In this document: positions 22,326 to 37,600 of the stretch, piece by piece
How the letters are laid out: each line of letters opens with the position of its first letter
Numbering within the stretch: position 1 is the stretch's first letter
NCBI GenBank assembly: GCA_026874595.1
Contig: CM049315.1
Location: forward strand, 38,210,164-38,274,163
Source: Sipunculus nudus
Taxonomy: Eukaryota > Annelida > Sipuncula > Golfingiida > Sipunculidae
Length of the DNA: 64,000 bases
Direction of reading: 5' to 3'
Translations under genes and position numbers: made by a program
The notes under the pieces: model-generated
Databases searched by the model: none
Told to the model about the DNA's origin: nothing
The model's input: only the letters and a program-made list of their open reading frames with translations

Positions 22326-25300
22326 GTGAGTAACTTTTTCATTCAAAATGTAAATCAGAAATGTAAACTGAGATTTACCAATTTACTTTCATTCTATTGA
22401 TAAAGCGGGTTAGACAGATCATCCTATCTTACGATGGTTTCAGCAGCATGTGTAACAAAGGGCATTTGAAGAAATTGATTTCGAAAAATAATGAATGATA
22501 ACATAATTAAATAACAGTTTATAATAATAACACATTTTCAGGTTTTCAATATAATAATATCACCAAGAAGTCTAAAAAAATGACTTAAAGCTAAAAGGTG
22601 TGTTGGCAAACCCGAACTATGGCATAAAGTTATGACTCACGACTCATCTATTTTTTAAATACGCAGTTGTTTTTTTTCTAGACAATGGTTTACCTGCTTC
22701 CGTTCTGATTTGGTGTTTGAAATTCGGTGCGCTCTTCCAGGGCAATTTTGTTATATTTAGTTATATAATTGGTCATTGTAATATTCGCCCGAAAGGTGCC
22801 TCTATTTCATTTATGCTTAAGGTCCTCCACGCCTGTCTCTGTTTTTCAGGAGGCACCTTTAGGATTTACCTGCATTTCTAGCTCAACGGCCACAGAGCGT
22901 ATTATGCAATTTGCGATCATAGGCGCACTCTAATCCCCTATGATCCGAATACTTCTCCAACAGAAAGTAGAGCTTTTTTTATTTCAAAACAAGGACCACA
23001 TGACTCCGCTTTCATTGCGAGGGCTTTTTATTTAGATCAAGACTATGACCAGTTAAAGGACCCCCGTAAGACTTTTTTGGGGGGATAAAAGGGTATGTTG
23101 AATCATGTACATTCATAAATAACATCCCATTATAACCAGGGTTTCAATGGTTCATCCAATATATAAGTTGTTTATGGGCGGTAAGGGACGTGGGATGGAG
23201 GCACATTTTTAGGATTCGCAAACTACAGGGACTTTGAAACATGAAAGAACCAGTACATCCTTTTCGTATATAACCACTGTCACGCTTCAGTGACCTGGTT
23301 ACACATGGCGAACAAATGCATACGAATGCACGGCTTCTTCATGGGGACAAAGGAATCCTTCTTTTGTCATAATGATAAATTAGGAAAAAAAAAACAAAAC
23401 AATGTTGATTTTGATAACTTGATTTATTGATTCCTCATACATTCTTCAATATGGACATGTACTGGAGTCTGATATTCTCAAAACATACATGTTTTTCTAT
23501 TAACAGATAATACATTATGTAAAATCCTGAATTGAAATTTCTAAGGAAATATATCCATAGTGGTGCAGTACATATAATCTGTTTGTTTCTATATAAAAAC
23601 AATAGATAATTTATCTTGTAATTTGATTTTATTTACTGGTACCACTACGTGATCGTCTCACATAACATTATACACAAATTCATAATTTATTTTGATTAAG
23701 TCTTCAATTTGCAATTTGATCTTGCAATGGAATTTTCGTAACTTCTTCAATTAAATTTCCTTCCAATTTTGTGATTTTTAAATTGATTTCCATTCTCTTG
23801 GTATTGCTTGTTGTAAGGAATACCAATGCATTATATATTCATTTAATAATGTACTTTCAAGTTTTATCATTTCCGACAGTTGTTTCGGAGTTCCATTACA
23901 TTCGTGATTTTACTCCCATGTTATCTGGGAATAAACTATAATACACTGAATTATTTTGACCTTAATAAACTTATTCTTATGTCTCCCCCTCAAGGGTTTT
24001 TTTTATTCTTTTCAAGTCGCAGTTTGAATTCCAATTTTCTATTCCATAAATACTCCTAACCGGTTTTTTAAAGCAGTACACTTCATATTCTTAGGTTATT
24101 TTCACTCGTAACATTCATACAATTCTTTGTGTTCCATAGTCACATTTAAATCAGACAACCTGATGCCGCAATTCTCCTTTTCACTTACTAAAACCTCACA
24201 TTTAAAGGGAACTATCTTTAAAACCTAAAGGCAACTCCTTGGACCTTTTATAAATATAGGCTGGAAACGGGATATCACGGTTCATAGGCTGCTTGTTTTG
24301 TTTTTATCAACGTGTTTATTATATGTGGGTGCCCGCCAAAATAATCAAAACAAATTCAACAAGGGCATATGGCGGCAAGTCCTATGTGCCAGAGCTTTGG
24401 AAAATGGCGTTTTGCAACAAGTGACTTTTCTACCTCTGCATTTAAGCAACCTTAGGTAAAATGTTTTTCCCGTTTGTCAACATTGCTATGTTTTGGTAAA
24501 CAAGTTCGTAAATCCTTCACGGAGGCCGTATAAGAACTTTTCATAACCATAATTACCCTTAGATCATTGATATGTACATAGAGGAATCCAGAAATCACAC
24601 AAATTCTTTTTCCAAGGTAGGTTAATGGGCACCTTTATTTTTTTGGGTTTTCGCTCAAACAATATAAAATAAACAATAATATTCTTTTACTTTCTTGATG
24701 AATATTGTTGTTGTATTCATTATATTCATGATATATAACAATTATGATATTCTGAAAGTTTTTACTATTGTATTCCTTCCAGATATAGTAAGATACCATT
24801 ATCTCCATACATTAAATATAATTTTAATCTATATAATTAATGTGTGTTAATGTCTCTTGATTTTATTGTTTGCCTGAGGCGGTTGATTATAAGTTCAGCC
24901 ACTAGCTAGTTTCTCAGATGAATACTGCAGAGGGGGGAAAAGTTGTATATGGTTGTGTAAACCACTGCTTTTGATTTGCTTATTAAAATGTCAGTTGACG
25001 TGTTTTTTTTATTTATATTATTTATGTCTCCCTGTGGAGATTACTGTGATTACTGTATATAACTGATGGTTGTTTGTATGAGAGTAACGATGCCTTTGGG
25101 GGAAAGAACCTTGAGCTGAAAGAAACTTTGTTTTTAGCGACAATGTTTAAGGTGGTTTGAGACATGACTGGAATGTCACTCTAGGGGTGGGCAACTATGC
25201 TTTTCTTTTACAGTTTATTATAATTATTATTTTTTCTTGGTGATTACGATTGCCTTTTCTCATTCGTTTTTAAAAACGTGAGTTTTATTTCCCATGTTAA

Positions 25301-28300
25301 TTTTTTGTAGCTTCTTAATGAGTTGTTCCCTGTCATACGTATCTGAATATATTTATGCCCCGCCTCAGCGGAGCGGGAGGAATAGCGATCAGGCCCGTCC
25401 GTCTGTCTGTGCGTCTGTCCATAAACATTTATCATGCGACGTGGTATCTCGAAATATTTGACTCAGATCTACCTCTTATTGTAGTAGCAGGTGCATCTTA
25501 AGTGTCAGCAGAATAGACTAGTTTTTGGTCACACTTGAATGATTTTTATTCCTTTTAACTTGTTTATACAATCAGTTACATTTCATATGCGACACCGTTT
25601 CTCATAGTTTTTCAAGTTGACTTATTTTTTTATTTCATATGTCATTCAGTATCTCAAAAGGCGTTTTATACATGTACATTCTCGGCTAACTATGTTCAAC
25701 TTCTCATCCTATTAAATTAGCAAAATTACACATTTCTCACATTCCCGTTTTTTTTTTTTTGGGGGGGGGGAGTCCAGTCCTCTGAACATTTTCTAGTTTG
25801 TTTCATCTTAGTGTTTGCTTTATATATCATAGATTTTCCGACAAGTGGAGGGTGAGGTCTAGCTGGATGTACGTAATTGTGCATGTCAATGGGTTTGCAA
25901 TATAATGACATTATTATTATTTTCAAATTAATATTATATTTTTAGATTAATATTGTTGAGATAGGGTTTACATGGTTTGTGTGAGTCCTAATCATTATTT
26001 TTATTACTTCCGCATATTCTTTGGTGGAGATATATTTCCGTGGCTTTCCATTTCTTCTTTTTCTTATTTCTACCATTATTTATCCGATTTTATTGATTCT
26101 TATCCCGGATATACTTTAGTTTGACTCCAAGTTACATTGAACTCCTTTTCAAGGTCTCAGGTCTTTCTATTACAGGTGAAAAAAGATTGAAATATAATAA
26201 AATCTAGTTGCGACCATTTCTATGCTAACATTTTGGAACTAACCAATGTGGAAAGTTATCAAGTTATCAGACAGACTAAGCACTTTCAGTCTGCCTATGT
26301 TTCCCCATGAATCACTTTATCTAAGATGTTGAAACTTGAAAGGACAAGTGCCATCGTATATAAGTCATAAATTTGGGAACGATATCTGTCATACTTTTTT
26401 AAAAAATATAGTCCCGGGGTCATTTTCAAGAAGGGCCTTAAATTTCGCGTTTCCTGCACGCCCGTCATTATAAGGTTTGAAGTTTTTTTTTTTTGCTAAT
26501 TTTTTTTTTCATACAATTCATACATATGATATTTCAAAACATGATCCCTCTGGGAAAGAGTCCATAAGGGCTGACATCGGCAATTTTATAATCTAATTTA
26601 AACATTTTGAGTAGCAGCTCTTCTATGATAATTGTTGTGCACGTTTGATTTACAACACTGTAGCAAATGCTCATATTCATGTTTTTTAATGAAACAAAAA
26701 ATTACTTAGCCTCCCAATCGTTTCAGCCAAAGAAGGTTATCCCCATTTTGGTTGTCTTTTTTTCAGGTTTATTTGTAAAACTTTTGGGGCGGATTATTTA
26801 AGCGATTACTTTTTAAACACCGATTCATATTATTGAAATTAGTGTTTCTTTCTTACCTTATGTCTTGGTCACAAAATTTATAAAAACAAAAAAATATTAA
26901 TACATCCTAAATGTCTGTATAGTCAAAAAGTTATTATAACGCTGGATTGTTCATCGATTTTATATTTTAAAATGAATCTGCAGGGATTTTTCTTTGCAAA
27001 AGCAATTTTGACTTAAGAGTTCTGCGAGTTTTTCTTTTTTTTGTAAATTTCAGTTTAAAATTTATATAAAAACTCAAAATTTATATTTTTAACTTTATTT
27101 CAGACGAACCTAAGAAAACACAAACAAATTGCTCCATGTCGTTTATAGGGAATGTATACATCAAATTTTACACTGCTCCAACAGCTGATGAATACCCTTA
27201 TTATAAACAAAGAATCACTTATTTAATTACTTTAAGTCGCCTAAAATTGGGAACTTTTGAAGTTTGACTAAAGCTGATGAAAAACAAATATTTTTTTTTT
27301 ATTAGGCCCAGAATATTGAGGATTAGGACTAATTTTTTGCCTCTTTAAGCTTTATAATCAAAATAACATTAAGGTTTAAAATATGCTTTTTAATATTTTA
27401 ATCTTTTAACTTTAAATATTTGAAGGTTAAAAGTTTATAATAAAGTGTCAAAATTAATTGTAATAAATTAAGCACATCAATAATAGTTGAAGTGGTAGCT
27501 CCGATTGAATTTAGCCGTAAATGTTTCTCAACATAGCAATCATTTAGTACTTTTTACTGAAAGTCATCTGAGCTATAGCGATCACTCTTTGTCCGTTACA
27601 GGGCACAAATCGTAACCGCTGGACCTGAATCTTCTAACTTGGCATCATGGGAGGTCCATAAAAAATCTCCTTGGAAACCTGAAATTAAGTCTCTGTTACC
27701 GATATTCTTTGAGCTATGGGACTCCGAAGTACCCCCCCCCCCCCCCAGAATAATGGAAAATTTGATACAAAAGCTCAATTATCTGAACAACTAATGCATT
27801 GATCACCATGATTTTTTGCATGGATTTAGATCATGGAGTGTTTCATCAGCTTCTGCAGACTGGTGGCGCTACCTGTATTTTTTTCGATTTTTTACGATTT
27901 TTTGCTCTATTTTTGAGATCTCTTAATATGCGGTCATCTGTTAACAGGGCACAAATCGTAACAACTGGACCTAGAATCTTCTCTCTTGACATGCAGAGAG
28001 GCCCATGAATAGTATCCTTGGAAACCTGAAATTAGGTCTCCGTACCCATAACCTCTGAGCTATGGGGCTCCGAAGTCCCCCCCCCCGAATAATGGAAAAT
28101 TGGATATAAAGCTCAAGTAACTGAACAACTATTGCATTGATCACCATGGTTCTTTGCATGGATATTGATCATGGGATGTTCCATCACTTCCTGCAGACTG
28201 GTGGCACCACCTGTATTTTTTCCTATTTTCATGAATTTTGTCTCTTTTTTGAGACCTCTGAAGATGCGGTCACCTGTTAATAGGGCACAAATCATAACCA

Positions 28301-31300
28301 CTGTACCTGGAATCTTCTTACTTGACATCAAGAGAGGCCTATGAAAAATCTTCAAGGAAACCTGAAATGAGGTCTCTGTTACTCGTATCGTTTGAGCTAT
28401 GGGGCTCCAAAGTACCCCCCCCCCGAATAATGCAAAATTTGATACAAAAGCTCAAGTATCTGAATAACTACTCCATTGATCACCATGATTCTTTGCATGA
28501 ATATTGATCATGGGATGTTCCATCACTTCCTGCAGACTGGTGGCACCACCTGTATTTTTTCCTATTTTCATGAATTATGTTTCTTTTTTGAGACCTACAA
28601 ATGAAACTGTCATTTGTTAACAGGGCACAGATCGTAACCGCTGGACCTGGAATCTTCTCACTCCAAATCTAGGAAGGTCCATGAATAATCTTCTTTGAAA
28701 CCAGAAATTAGGTCTCTGTTACCAATATTCTTTGAGCTATGGGGCTGTCAAGTAGCCCCCCCCCCAGAATATTCAAAATTTTGATATTAAAGCTCAAGTA
28801 TCTGAATAACTACTGTATTGATCACCATGATTATTGGCATGAACATTCATCATGGGGTGTTCCATCATCTCCTGCAGACTGGTGGTGCCACCTGTATTTT
28901 TTTTTCATTTTTAGCTCAGCTGACTGAAAGTCATCTGAGCTATAGCGATTACTCTTAGTCCGTCGTCCGTCCGGCCGTGAACAGGGCACAAATCGTAACC
29001 GCTGGACCTGGAATCTTCTAACTTGGCATCCTGGGAGGTCCATTGATTGCTATGATTCTTTGCATGCTTTTTGATCATGGAGTGCTACACCAGTTCCTGA
29101 AGACCGGTGGCTAACTACCCCCCCCCCCCCCATGAGGCATGTTGTTTTCAGTGCCATCTTGTGTCATTCATCTGACGTCTTCATCTGTAGGATATCTTGT
29201 AAACCCTTTAACTTTTTAAGGTCTGCATATTTTCTGCCAAAATTTGAAACACTCAATTGTTCATACGGAGGAGTTTGAAACCAGTGACCTTGGCCTTCAT
29301 ATTCAAGGTAAAATCTGCCGAAATGTGAAATTTTTGTGAACCCAATAACTTTCGAAGTATTCCACATTTTTTCCTCAAATTTGGTAGACATATTGTTCTT
29401 GGAAAATTTTGAAAAATGGTGACCTTGGCCAAGTTCAAATCTACAAAAAAAATATAACATCTTTTTAACCCCATAACTTTGAAGTATTAAATGTTTTGTC
29501 CTCAAATATGTTACAGCAATTATTCCTACTAAAATCAAGGACAAGTTAAAAAAAATGGACCTTGACCTTCATCTTCAAGATCAAATCTGTAGAATATGAC
29601 ATTTTTGTGAACCCCATAACTTTTGAAGTATTCCACATTTTGTCCTCAAGGTTGAACCTTGATCTTCAAGGTCAAAACATATGCAAGTGTAGGCTTATTG
29701 TGACCCCAATAACTTTTCAAGTACTGAAGATTTTTCTTCAAATTTGACACACCAGTTTTTCTGCTAAAATGTCATCAGAGTTCGAAAAGCAGTGACATTG
29801 ACCTTCAAAGTCTAATCTGCTGAGATCTAGATTCATTGTTTTGAGATATTGCATATTTTACCCCTTATGTTTTGGGATGAACCACATATACTTAGTATCT
29901 GTTTTGCACTGCAAAAACAGAGCCATTCTAGTTTCGAATTTTGTTACACATTTTATGTCTATTTTTGAGAACTTCCAATGAAGTAGTTGTCCATTAACAG
30001 GGCACAGATCATGAGTGTTGGACCTAGAATCTTCTAACTGATATCCTAAGAGTTCCATGAAAAATATCCTTGGAAAATTAAATTAGGTCATGGTTAACTA
30101 TATTTTGTAAATTAAGGGAGAAAGCATGAGCACCAAGTGAGTCAGGTGGGGCACAAATTGTATTCATTTGGCCTAAAATCCTCATACATGACATTCAGAG
30201 AGGTCTCTAAAAATCTCCTTGGAAACCTCATATGTCACTCTGACCCATTTTCTACAAGCTGTGTGAAAGAACTTGATTTTAACACTAAATTAGTCAGGAG
30301 GGCACAAATGGTAGCAGCTACATGTAGATTAAGGTCACTGTAACCTATATCTAAGGGCTATTGGCAAAACACATGATTTTGCCTCTGGGAGTCTTTTTGC
30401 CCATTGTTCAAGGCTCCTTGAATTCAGCCGAGCGTCATGGCCCATGGGCCACTTGTTTAATAACGTGTACACATTTATTACACACGTGTATGTTGTCAGC
30501 ATCTATTGTTTTCATCAGCTAAGTGATAATAGAGACGTAGGAAAACGTTTAAATCTATCTAGTGATAGTATATATACCAAGCAAATATATTTTATATCAC
30601 TGCAAATTACTTTTTATCAACAGTGTATCATTTCCTGTCAAGACAGTTCCGTTAATTGAAAAACAATAAACTTACATGTTCCCTTTTTTTTATTTATGTC
30701 ACTATTGTATAGAGTGAGATTTCGTGGTTTATTTCAAAGAAATGTAACGGCAAACCTTGCCTTCGGCCTTCAACATGCCATTTTCAACCCCCCCCCCCCC
30801 CAAAAAGGCAAGGTGAATTTTTATTATTAAAAATTTATTTTAATAATTGTTACATAAATATCTGCATTATATTAACTTTCACATAAAATCTCGAAATAAA
30901 TCTCTAAACGTAAAATATTCATGTCGAAAATAATTTCAATTTGTTTTAATCACACTTAAGGTGTAAAAAAACAGACATGTAATTTTGTTACATTAAATGA
31001 AGTGTAAAATTGTATTTATAAATGGTAAATATACAAATATTAGGATATTAAAAATATTTTATTAAATAATTCTATTTATCATTTTTCTTGAATCTACAAA
31101 TATTAATTTTAAGTTGCTTGATTCAAATGATAATTTTTTAAAATAATAATACATAAATAATGAATTTGCTAATTTTTTATTCCTAGTCACAGCCAAGAAG
31201 GTTTGTGAAACCCACTCGCTCTCTGGAGGAGCATTCGTGACAAAAGTGTAGACGTTAAATATCCACAATATTAGATTTTACATTAAATGTACTTACAACA

Positions 31301-31572
31301 TCAATAAATATTTCATCAATACCGCCCCTGTGGCACATACTCAAATTTGTTTTCTTATAGGTAAATGAACAGAAAATAAAAATAATAAAAACAAGGGTAA
31401 CACAAATTGGCACCTCTTCTTTCTGCATTCGAATACTTTTTGAAAGTCGCCCATTTATTTGATTGCGATCCATATTCAATAAACATTCGGAAAATGCAAA
31501 AGTAACAGTTTCTTTCGAAATTCACTTATTGCATTTTTACATCACAGTTTAACATGTTCTGTTCACCCAATT

Positions 31573-31603
<31 letters not shown>

Positions 31604-34600
31604 AATCCGTTGCATGTTGTTTATGGGATTTCTTGCCACAATCTTGCCACAATCAAAACAAAGATCCATCAGGAATGACTTGGTAGCACCCTCCTCATGC
31701 ATGTGCAGCCGTTTACAAATTTATAAAATAAATTGTCAGTAGAGCCGGTAAAAAATTATTTTCATCTATTCTGTAACTTTTCTTTAATATTGATGGAGAC
31801 CATTTTGGATTCTGGGGCAAAAAGGATGACAAAGTGGCATCACTTTGATGTATGATTTATGGACCACAATTCGCCATTTTATACAATGTAATCACATTTA
31901 ATATGACACTCGTGTGTCCACCAATAAACACGGGGAAGAGTATAAGCTCACCACAATTAACACCACATTTATTTGAAAAAGATGGGTTCGTCAAGTGAAA
32001 CTGATCAGTAATCATCCGTTTATTAGTTAAAAGGGTTAAGGTTATTGAACTACATAGGAAAGCTTATACGACGTAAACACAAGGATAGAGATCAACAGAG
32101 AATTACCTCTTAGTATTCTGATTTTCCCAAACAGGCATCTTATCCAGCCAGGGCTCTTGAAACATCCATAAGGAACACACGTCAGGCTTTCTGGGGAAGG
32201 TAAAGCTATGTACAGCTGCGTGCGCAGCCGGATTCAGTTCATTTACGCTTTATGAAAAAAATTATAGGTGATCAAACTGTTGCTCTCTGTTGTAGTCATG
32301 TATATAATACATGTGAATGTGATAATGAGAGCCGGCCTGTACACGGCTGGAGAATCTGTGTAATGCCATTGTCTTTGTTAATATAATGAGAAGTGGTCAA
32401 CGCAAAGACAAATCTATCTCAAAATAAAGAGAATTTATTTTCCGTCTCACTAAGATACACTAATCTCGTCTGAAAAACTGAACAACTGAAAGAGAATGAA
32501 CAGACGTGCGTTACATATATAAGTATTTGGTAAATGTAATCATTGCCCATTTTTATATTTTGCCCGCACAAGCCAGCACAAAAAAACGTGGCCCGTTACA
32601 CCCCATGTCCCGGTTTTTGGCCGGCCCTCGCCCCACCACAGTGTTAAATTAATATGTTCCAACTGTGTGCACTTGTGTGTGTTATAAGATGATGTTATAA
32701 ATGTACATAATATTTTTATAAAGATGATTTAATTCGAAAATTTAATATGTTCAAACTAATTATAAAAGATGATTTATATATAGCCTGTGTATTAGTCGAG
32801 GCTTCTACTGGCAATGCTGGCCTGCCTGTATTTCTTTAATGACATTTGTTGTCAGGCTTTACAGACACTGGAACAAATAATCTCAGTACACTAGAGGGAA
32901 AGAGTCTTATTACAAATGGATGCTCAAGGATATAAGGAGGGACCATTGCTAGCATTATGATGTCTCATTATAAATTAACCAATAAACATTTTAAAACTCA
33001 TGTGTTTTTTATCCATGCTAAATGTGAGCTGAGCTGTCAGTATATCAGTATCACAAGTTAACTAACATGACCCCTCTCACAGTCCAACTGTACGCAAACA
33101 ACAATTCCGTAGCCTGATGTTTGATCTATTATTATTATAATAATTAATAAATTGGTCATTTTGGATCTGCAGAATGAATTAAATGCTTATTTTCTTTGCA
33201 GAATGTCCAGGGCTGGAAACCGTGTTGAAAAACGGAGACAATGAATATTATGTTTCTCAAGAAGACAGAACCTGGGAAGAAGCCCGGAAATGCTGTCAAA
33301 ACATGAGCGCAGACCTTGTAAAAATCAACGATGGAAATGAGATGAATTATCTGACATATCAAATCAAGAATGTAATCAAAGCAGATGTTTTCATTGGCGC
33401 AAGAAGAACAGAAGGTAAAACAAAACTTACTGCAGATAATTTAATAAATCAAGGCACTTAATGTTGATTGAAACGCGAAAAGAACTTTCACACCACGATA
33501 TAATCAAATTCATTTTGACCAACTCAAGAATAGCTACTTCTTATCAAGCTAGTTCGACATTATGAACAATAAAATCACGTCACGCATGTGGTCTATGGTT
33601 ACACATGACGTCTCTTTTTGGTGATGCTACGTGGACTTAGCACTCTGTCTAGGTCAAAACTGTTTGGGTTATTTCCCTTGTTGAGCATCATATTGGTTTC
33701 TGCAGTCTAGATGAGCAATAAGAAAGGTTTCTAAGATTCAATTTTTTGATAAGTGAATTAAATGAACACTTTAATTTAAATCAGGAGGAAATGTATCCAA
33801 GATTAATAAAAGTTAAATGAATATCAACTGAATTAAGTTATTTAAAAATAGCGTATCACGGCACTACATTGTTTTACACGCGAACGACTGCTCCTATGCA
33901 TACACAGTGAAAACAAACTTCCAAATCTACAGAAAAACCGATGACCAATCGACAGCAGAATTTGCATATCTGTTGATCATATAACTGTTACCTAAAAGTG
34001 GTATCACTGGTAATTCTTTTTAGCTCAGCTGACTGAAAGTCATCTGAGCTATAACGATCACTCTGTGTCCATCGTCCGTCCGTCCGGCTGTTTGTCCGTC
34101 CGTCAATTAACCAGGCACAAATCGTATCAACTGGACCCGGAATTTTTTTACTTCACATGAAGTAAAGTACATGAATACTCTCCGTCGAAACCTGAAATTA
34201 GAACTTTGTTACCCATATCCTTTGATTTATGGCGCTTAGAAATAATCATCCCAAAAATTACTAAAAATTTTATACAAAAGCTCTACTATCTGCACAAGTG
34301 GTGCAGCGTTTGAACACATGGAGTGTTTAATCAGTTCCTGCAGACAGGTAGTACACTGGATTTTGTTAGAATTTTTACGCATTTTATTTCTCTCTTTTTG
34401 AAAACTTCAAAGATGTGATAGTCCGTTAATAATAATTTATACATTGGACTTAGAATCTTCTTACTTGACATCCAGGGAGGTAGATGAAAATATTATTGGA
34501 AACCTGAAATTAGGTCTCTGTTACCCATATATCAGAAGCTATGGGGCTCCATTATTCTTTGCATGCATATTCATTTTTGAATATATCATCAATCTTACCG

Positions 34601-37600
34601 ATTGGAGGCGTTACCTGGATTGTTAGCTTAGCTGAAAGTCATCTACGCAATAGGTCGAGCAGGATCATATGATAGCTCAGATGTTATCTGGCATAGACAC
34701 GGTTTGTCGCTTAGTTCAGGATACATAAATGAACTCCATATGATGGCAAATGATAGATCAATTATCGAAACACAATTTTGATTTATTTTTATAGCTTGTT
34801 TTAGTTATACTACTTATCCTTGTAACAATATGCTACGCTCCCGAGGCATCGAAAATTGGTTGGTTTTCCACTGAAATAAACGTGCGTATGATGTGACAAG
34901 CAGCCAATCAGATGCCAATAAACAAACACTCGACAGGCATCCTGGCTCCGCCCATTGCTGCGCTTCAAGCGCCGCTTATTGAGTTTCCGGTCGAATTTAA
35001 ATTTCTCCCTCTGCATTCTCGCATCATCGACCGATTGGATTATGACATTATGACTGTGTTAGCGTAGCCATGTATCTGTTGTCTGCAGAACTGAAACCAG
35101 CAAGCGAGGTGTGCACGCAGCCTTTGTTGTTACGTTTCGTTTGAATTACAGCTCACCGGCCGAGCATCCTATGTGCCCAAGGCCCTAATCAAACCCCGTC
35201 AGGGGCAATTCTCTCTGAGCCTGTGGCCTTTTCAGACGGTTACGCTGGGGGATGAGCTGTCACTCAAAAAGAAATGAATATGATTGGCTCTGTGTATTCC
35301 TCGCTTGGCTTTGTCTTCCAGCACAAGGTCTCATCTGATTGGACAAAAATACAGTGCTCCCCTCTGGTGTTGCAATTCAGGATACGAGGTCATAACAAAC
35401 AGCGCCTTACAATATAGGTAGTAGCCCTATAGGTAAAGCGCTGTGTAATGAGCGTAACAATATGCATACTAATGACAATAGTCCAGATATTATAAGGCAT
35501 ACTTTTTTACTAGCAATGTTTCCCTAATTTTATGGTGAAATCATTTCGCGTATGTTACCAAAATATACTTCTGCTCTGATTAAGTGTGCTAAGATGGTTT
35601 TGGTGTAAACACGAATCCTTATATGGGTATGACTTAACGCGGAAATAGGTTGAAAAGCAAGCTCATCAAGGTGACTTCAAAACCATAATAATACTAAGCT
35701 CACGATGGAAAAGAGCTGTCAATTCTGTTTTTTTTATATACCAGCCTGATGATGACAATCTGCAAATCTTTGATCCTGTGAAAGGGATACGGCAAAATAA
35801 TAAGCACTCTAGAGTCTTAAGTATTTTATATTTTGCAACATATTACACCCCTTAGTTGAATGTGTTTAGATTGTGTTACAACCTCAAATCATACTTTATG
35901 GCCTCTTGTGTATCGTCATGTTTAGAGGAGTCAACAAGTCTATGGCATTTAACTTTAAAAAAAAATTAATCTTTGATCTTTGAAGGTTTTTCCAAAGTTA
36001 TAATAAGATTTTAAGTGTGAGCTAGTTACCTGTCTCCGGATTATTGCAGGGTACATGTTAAGTGCTAAAAGTGGTCCCATGTATGTGACAGCACTCTGCC
36101 GATGACAATCTGGGTAACATGATCCCAATATGGGATAGGAGTGCCTAGAGTTTCTCAACTTTCTTCTGACGTTTATAAAAATCTGCAAAAATATGATTCT
36201 GGGATGGACTTAGGGTAAATAAAAACTTCTTCAATATTTAGTATAATTTAACAAGTTACCTACGTATGAAAGAGGAAGGGGTGTCTTGCATTATCCCCAA
36301 ATCATGTGTAATGACATTTCTTGTTAGGTCAAGATTACAGGTTTTTGCAAATTTGTGATATTAATTTTTTTCTTATACAAATAATTCTTGTTATATATTT
36401 TTAAATAACTTATCTTAATTCCTTTGAAAATTAATTTGGAAGGAATCAGATAAGAATATGTGTTCAAAATAACATTGGTTCTCATTTTCGTAAGAATTAA
36501 ATATATTAATATCTTGACTACCTGAGATATGCCTGGGGGGGGGGGGGGGGCTGAAGTAACAATGAGGAGATGTTACATTTACCAAGATGTAATGCAGTGG
36601 TCTGATCATGTTGCTTCGATTAATCTATTAAATGGAGTGTTATATGTATATATATGCAAAAATTAGTAAAAAGACAAACACACAATATTTCATATATGCA
36701 GGTAATGAGAATTACAAAATCAATAAGTTCCGCTGTCCCGGGTAATTCCATTACACGAGGGGGAAGAAAAGGTACAGTTCTCTCTGTTGCCGGTTAATAA
36801 CGTTACGGCACATCGTTTTATTCTAAACCGTGTCATGACCTGTCAAGACTAAGACCAACACCAAAATTATAACTGAAAACAATGTCTTTAACGAAAACGA
36901 TGTCTTCTTTAATGATTTTGATCATTCTTTTTAAAAAAATATTCAGCACCATTGGTATACAAGCGAGGTATAAAGCGGTGGGATAAGTCGACAAGATATT
37001 TCGTGATAAAAAGCATGATCACAGCACGTTTTGCTCTACCAAGTCAACACCCTGGGGGGGGGGGGACGGGGGCGAATACCGTGCGACCTGGGTGCTTGTA
37101 AGACCCAGAACAATAATGAAGATGATACGAATTTTTTTTGCATCAAATCTCGTCTTTTATATAGAACAGTGGATGAGCACGTTGTCTTTAAAAACGGAAC
37201 TTAATTACCAAATGCATATTGTCCCATGTCTTACCAAATGATTATCCTCGGATATGACAGCAGCATCAGCTAGCATCCTTCGGGGCAACGATTTAATTAA
37301 GTCTTATCAACAGATATTCTCACATTTATGTGATAGAAGAAAAAAAACATATTATTTTACATTTATGACCAGTTTACTGACCAGCGTTGACTGTTTCTCA
37401 AGGTTTTGGGTTTTAGTTGCAGAAAAAATATAAAATTGCTTTAAAAAAGAAAATATTGAAGTATGTCCAGCTGGTTCGGTATAGTTTGTGCAAAAATGTG
37501 ATCACGTAGATAACATGAAGGGTTGACCTAATCAGTCCAAATTCTGAGATCCAAATCCTCAATCTACAGATAAAGAGAATGGTTTGGAAATTATTGGAGA

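Larger units (their letters stand above)
22326..33201 (+). other. Gene 2 intron 1 (10.9 kb)
   Basis: It runs GTGAGT to TTTGCAG. It is AT-rich, and the recognisable content is repetitive: the dispersed repeat at 24355-24438, a GTCCGTCTG-type repeat at 25353-25422, the composite array at 27552-30450, and C-runs. No further lectin exon was found. Confidence 0.6.

Noticed and set aside
27552-29125. CRISPR-like array
   Set aside because: Repeat units are about 340 bp, adjacent, diverged along their whole length and without unique spacers, in a eukaryotic intron.
29164-29544. 126-codon minus-strand open frame
   Set aside because: Lies in the 138-bp tandem array. Its frame is not kept between units, and it matches no domain.
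34810-35016. 68-codon minus-strand frame rich in Lys and Arg beside CCAAT boxes
   Set aside because: No domain and no splice or homology support; composition explains it.
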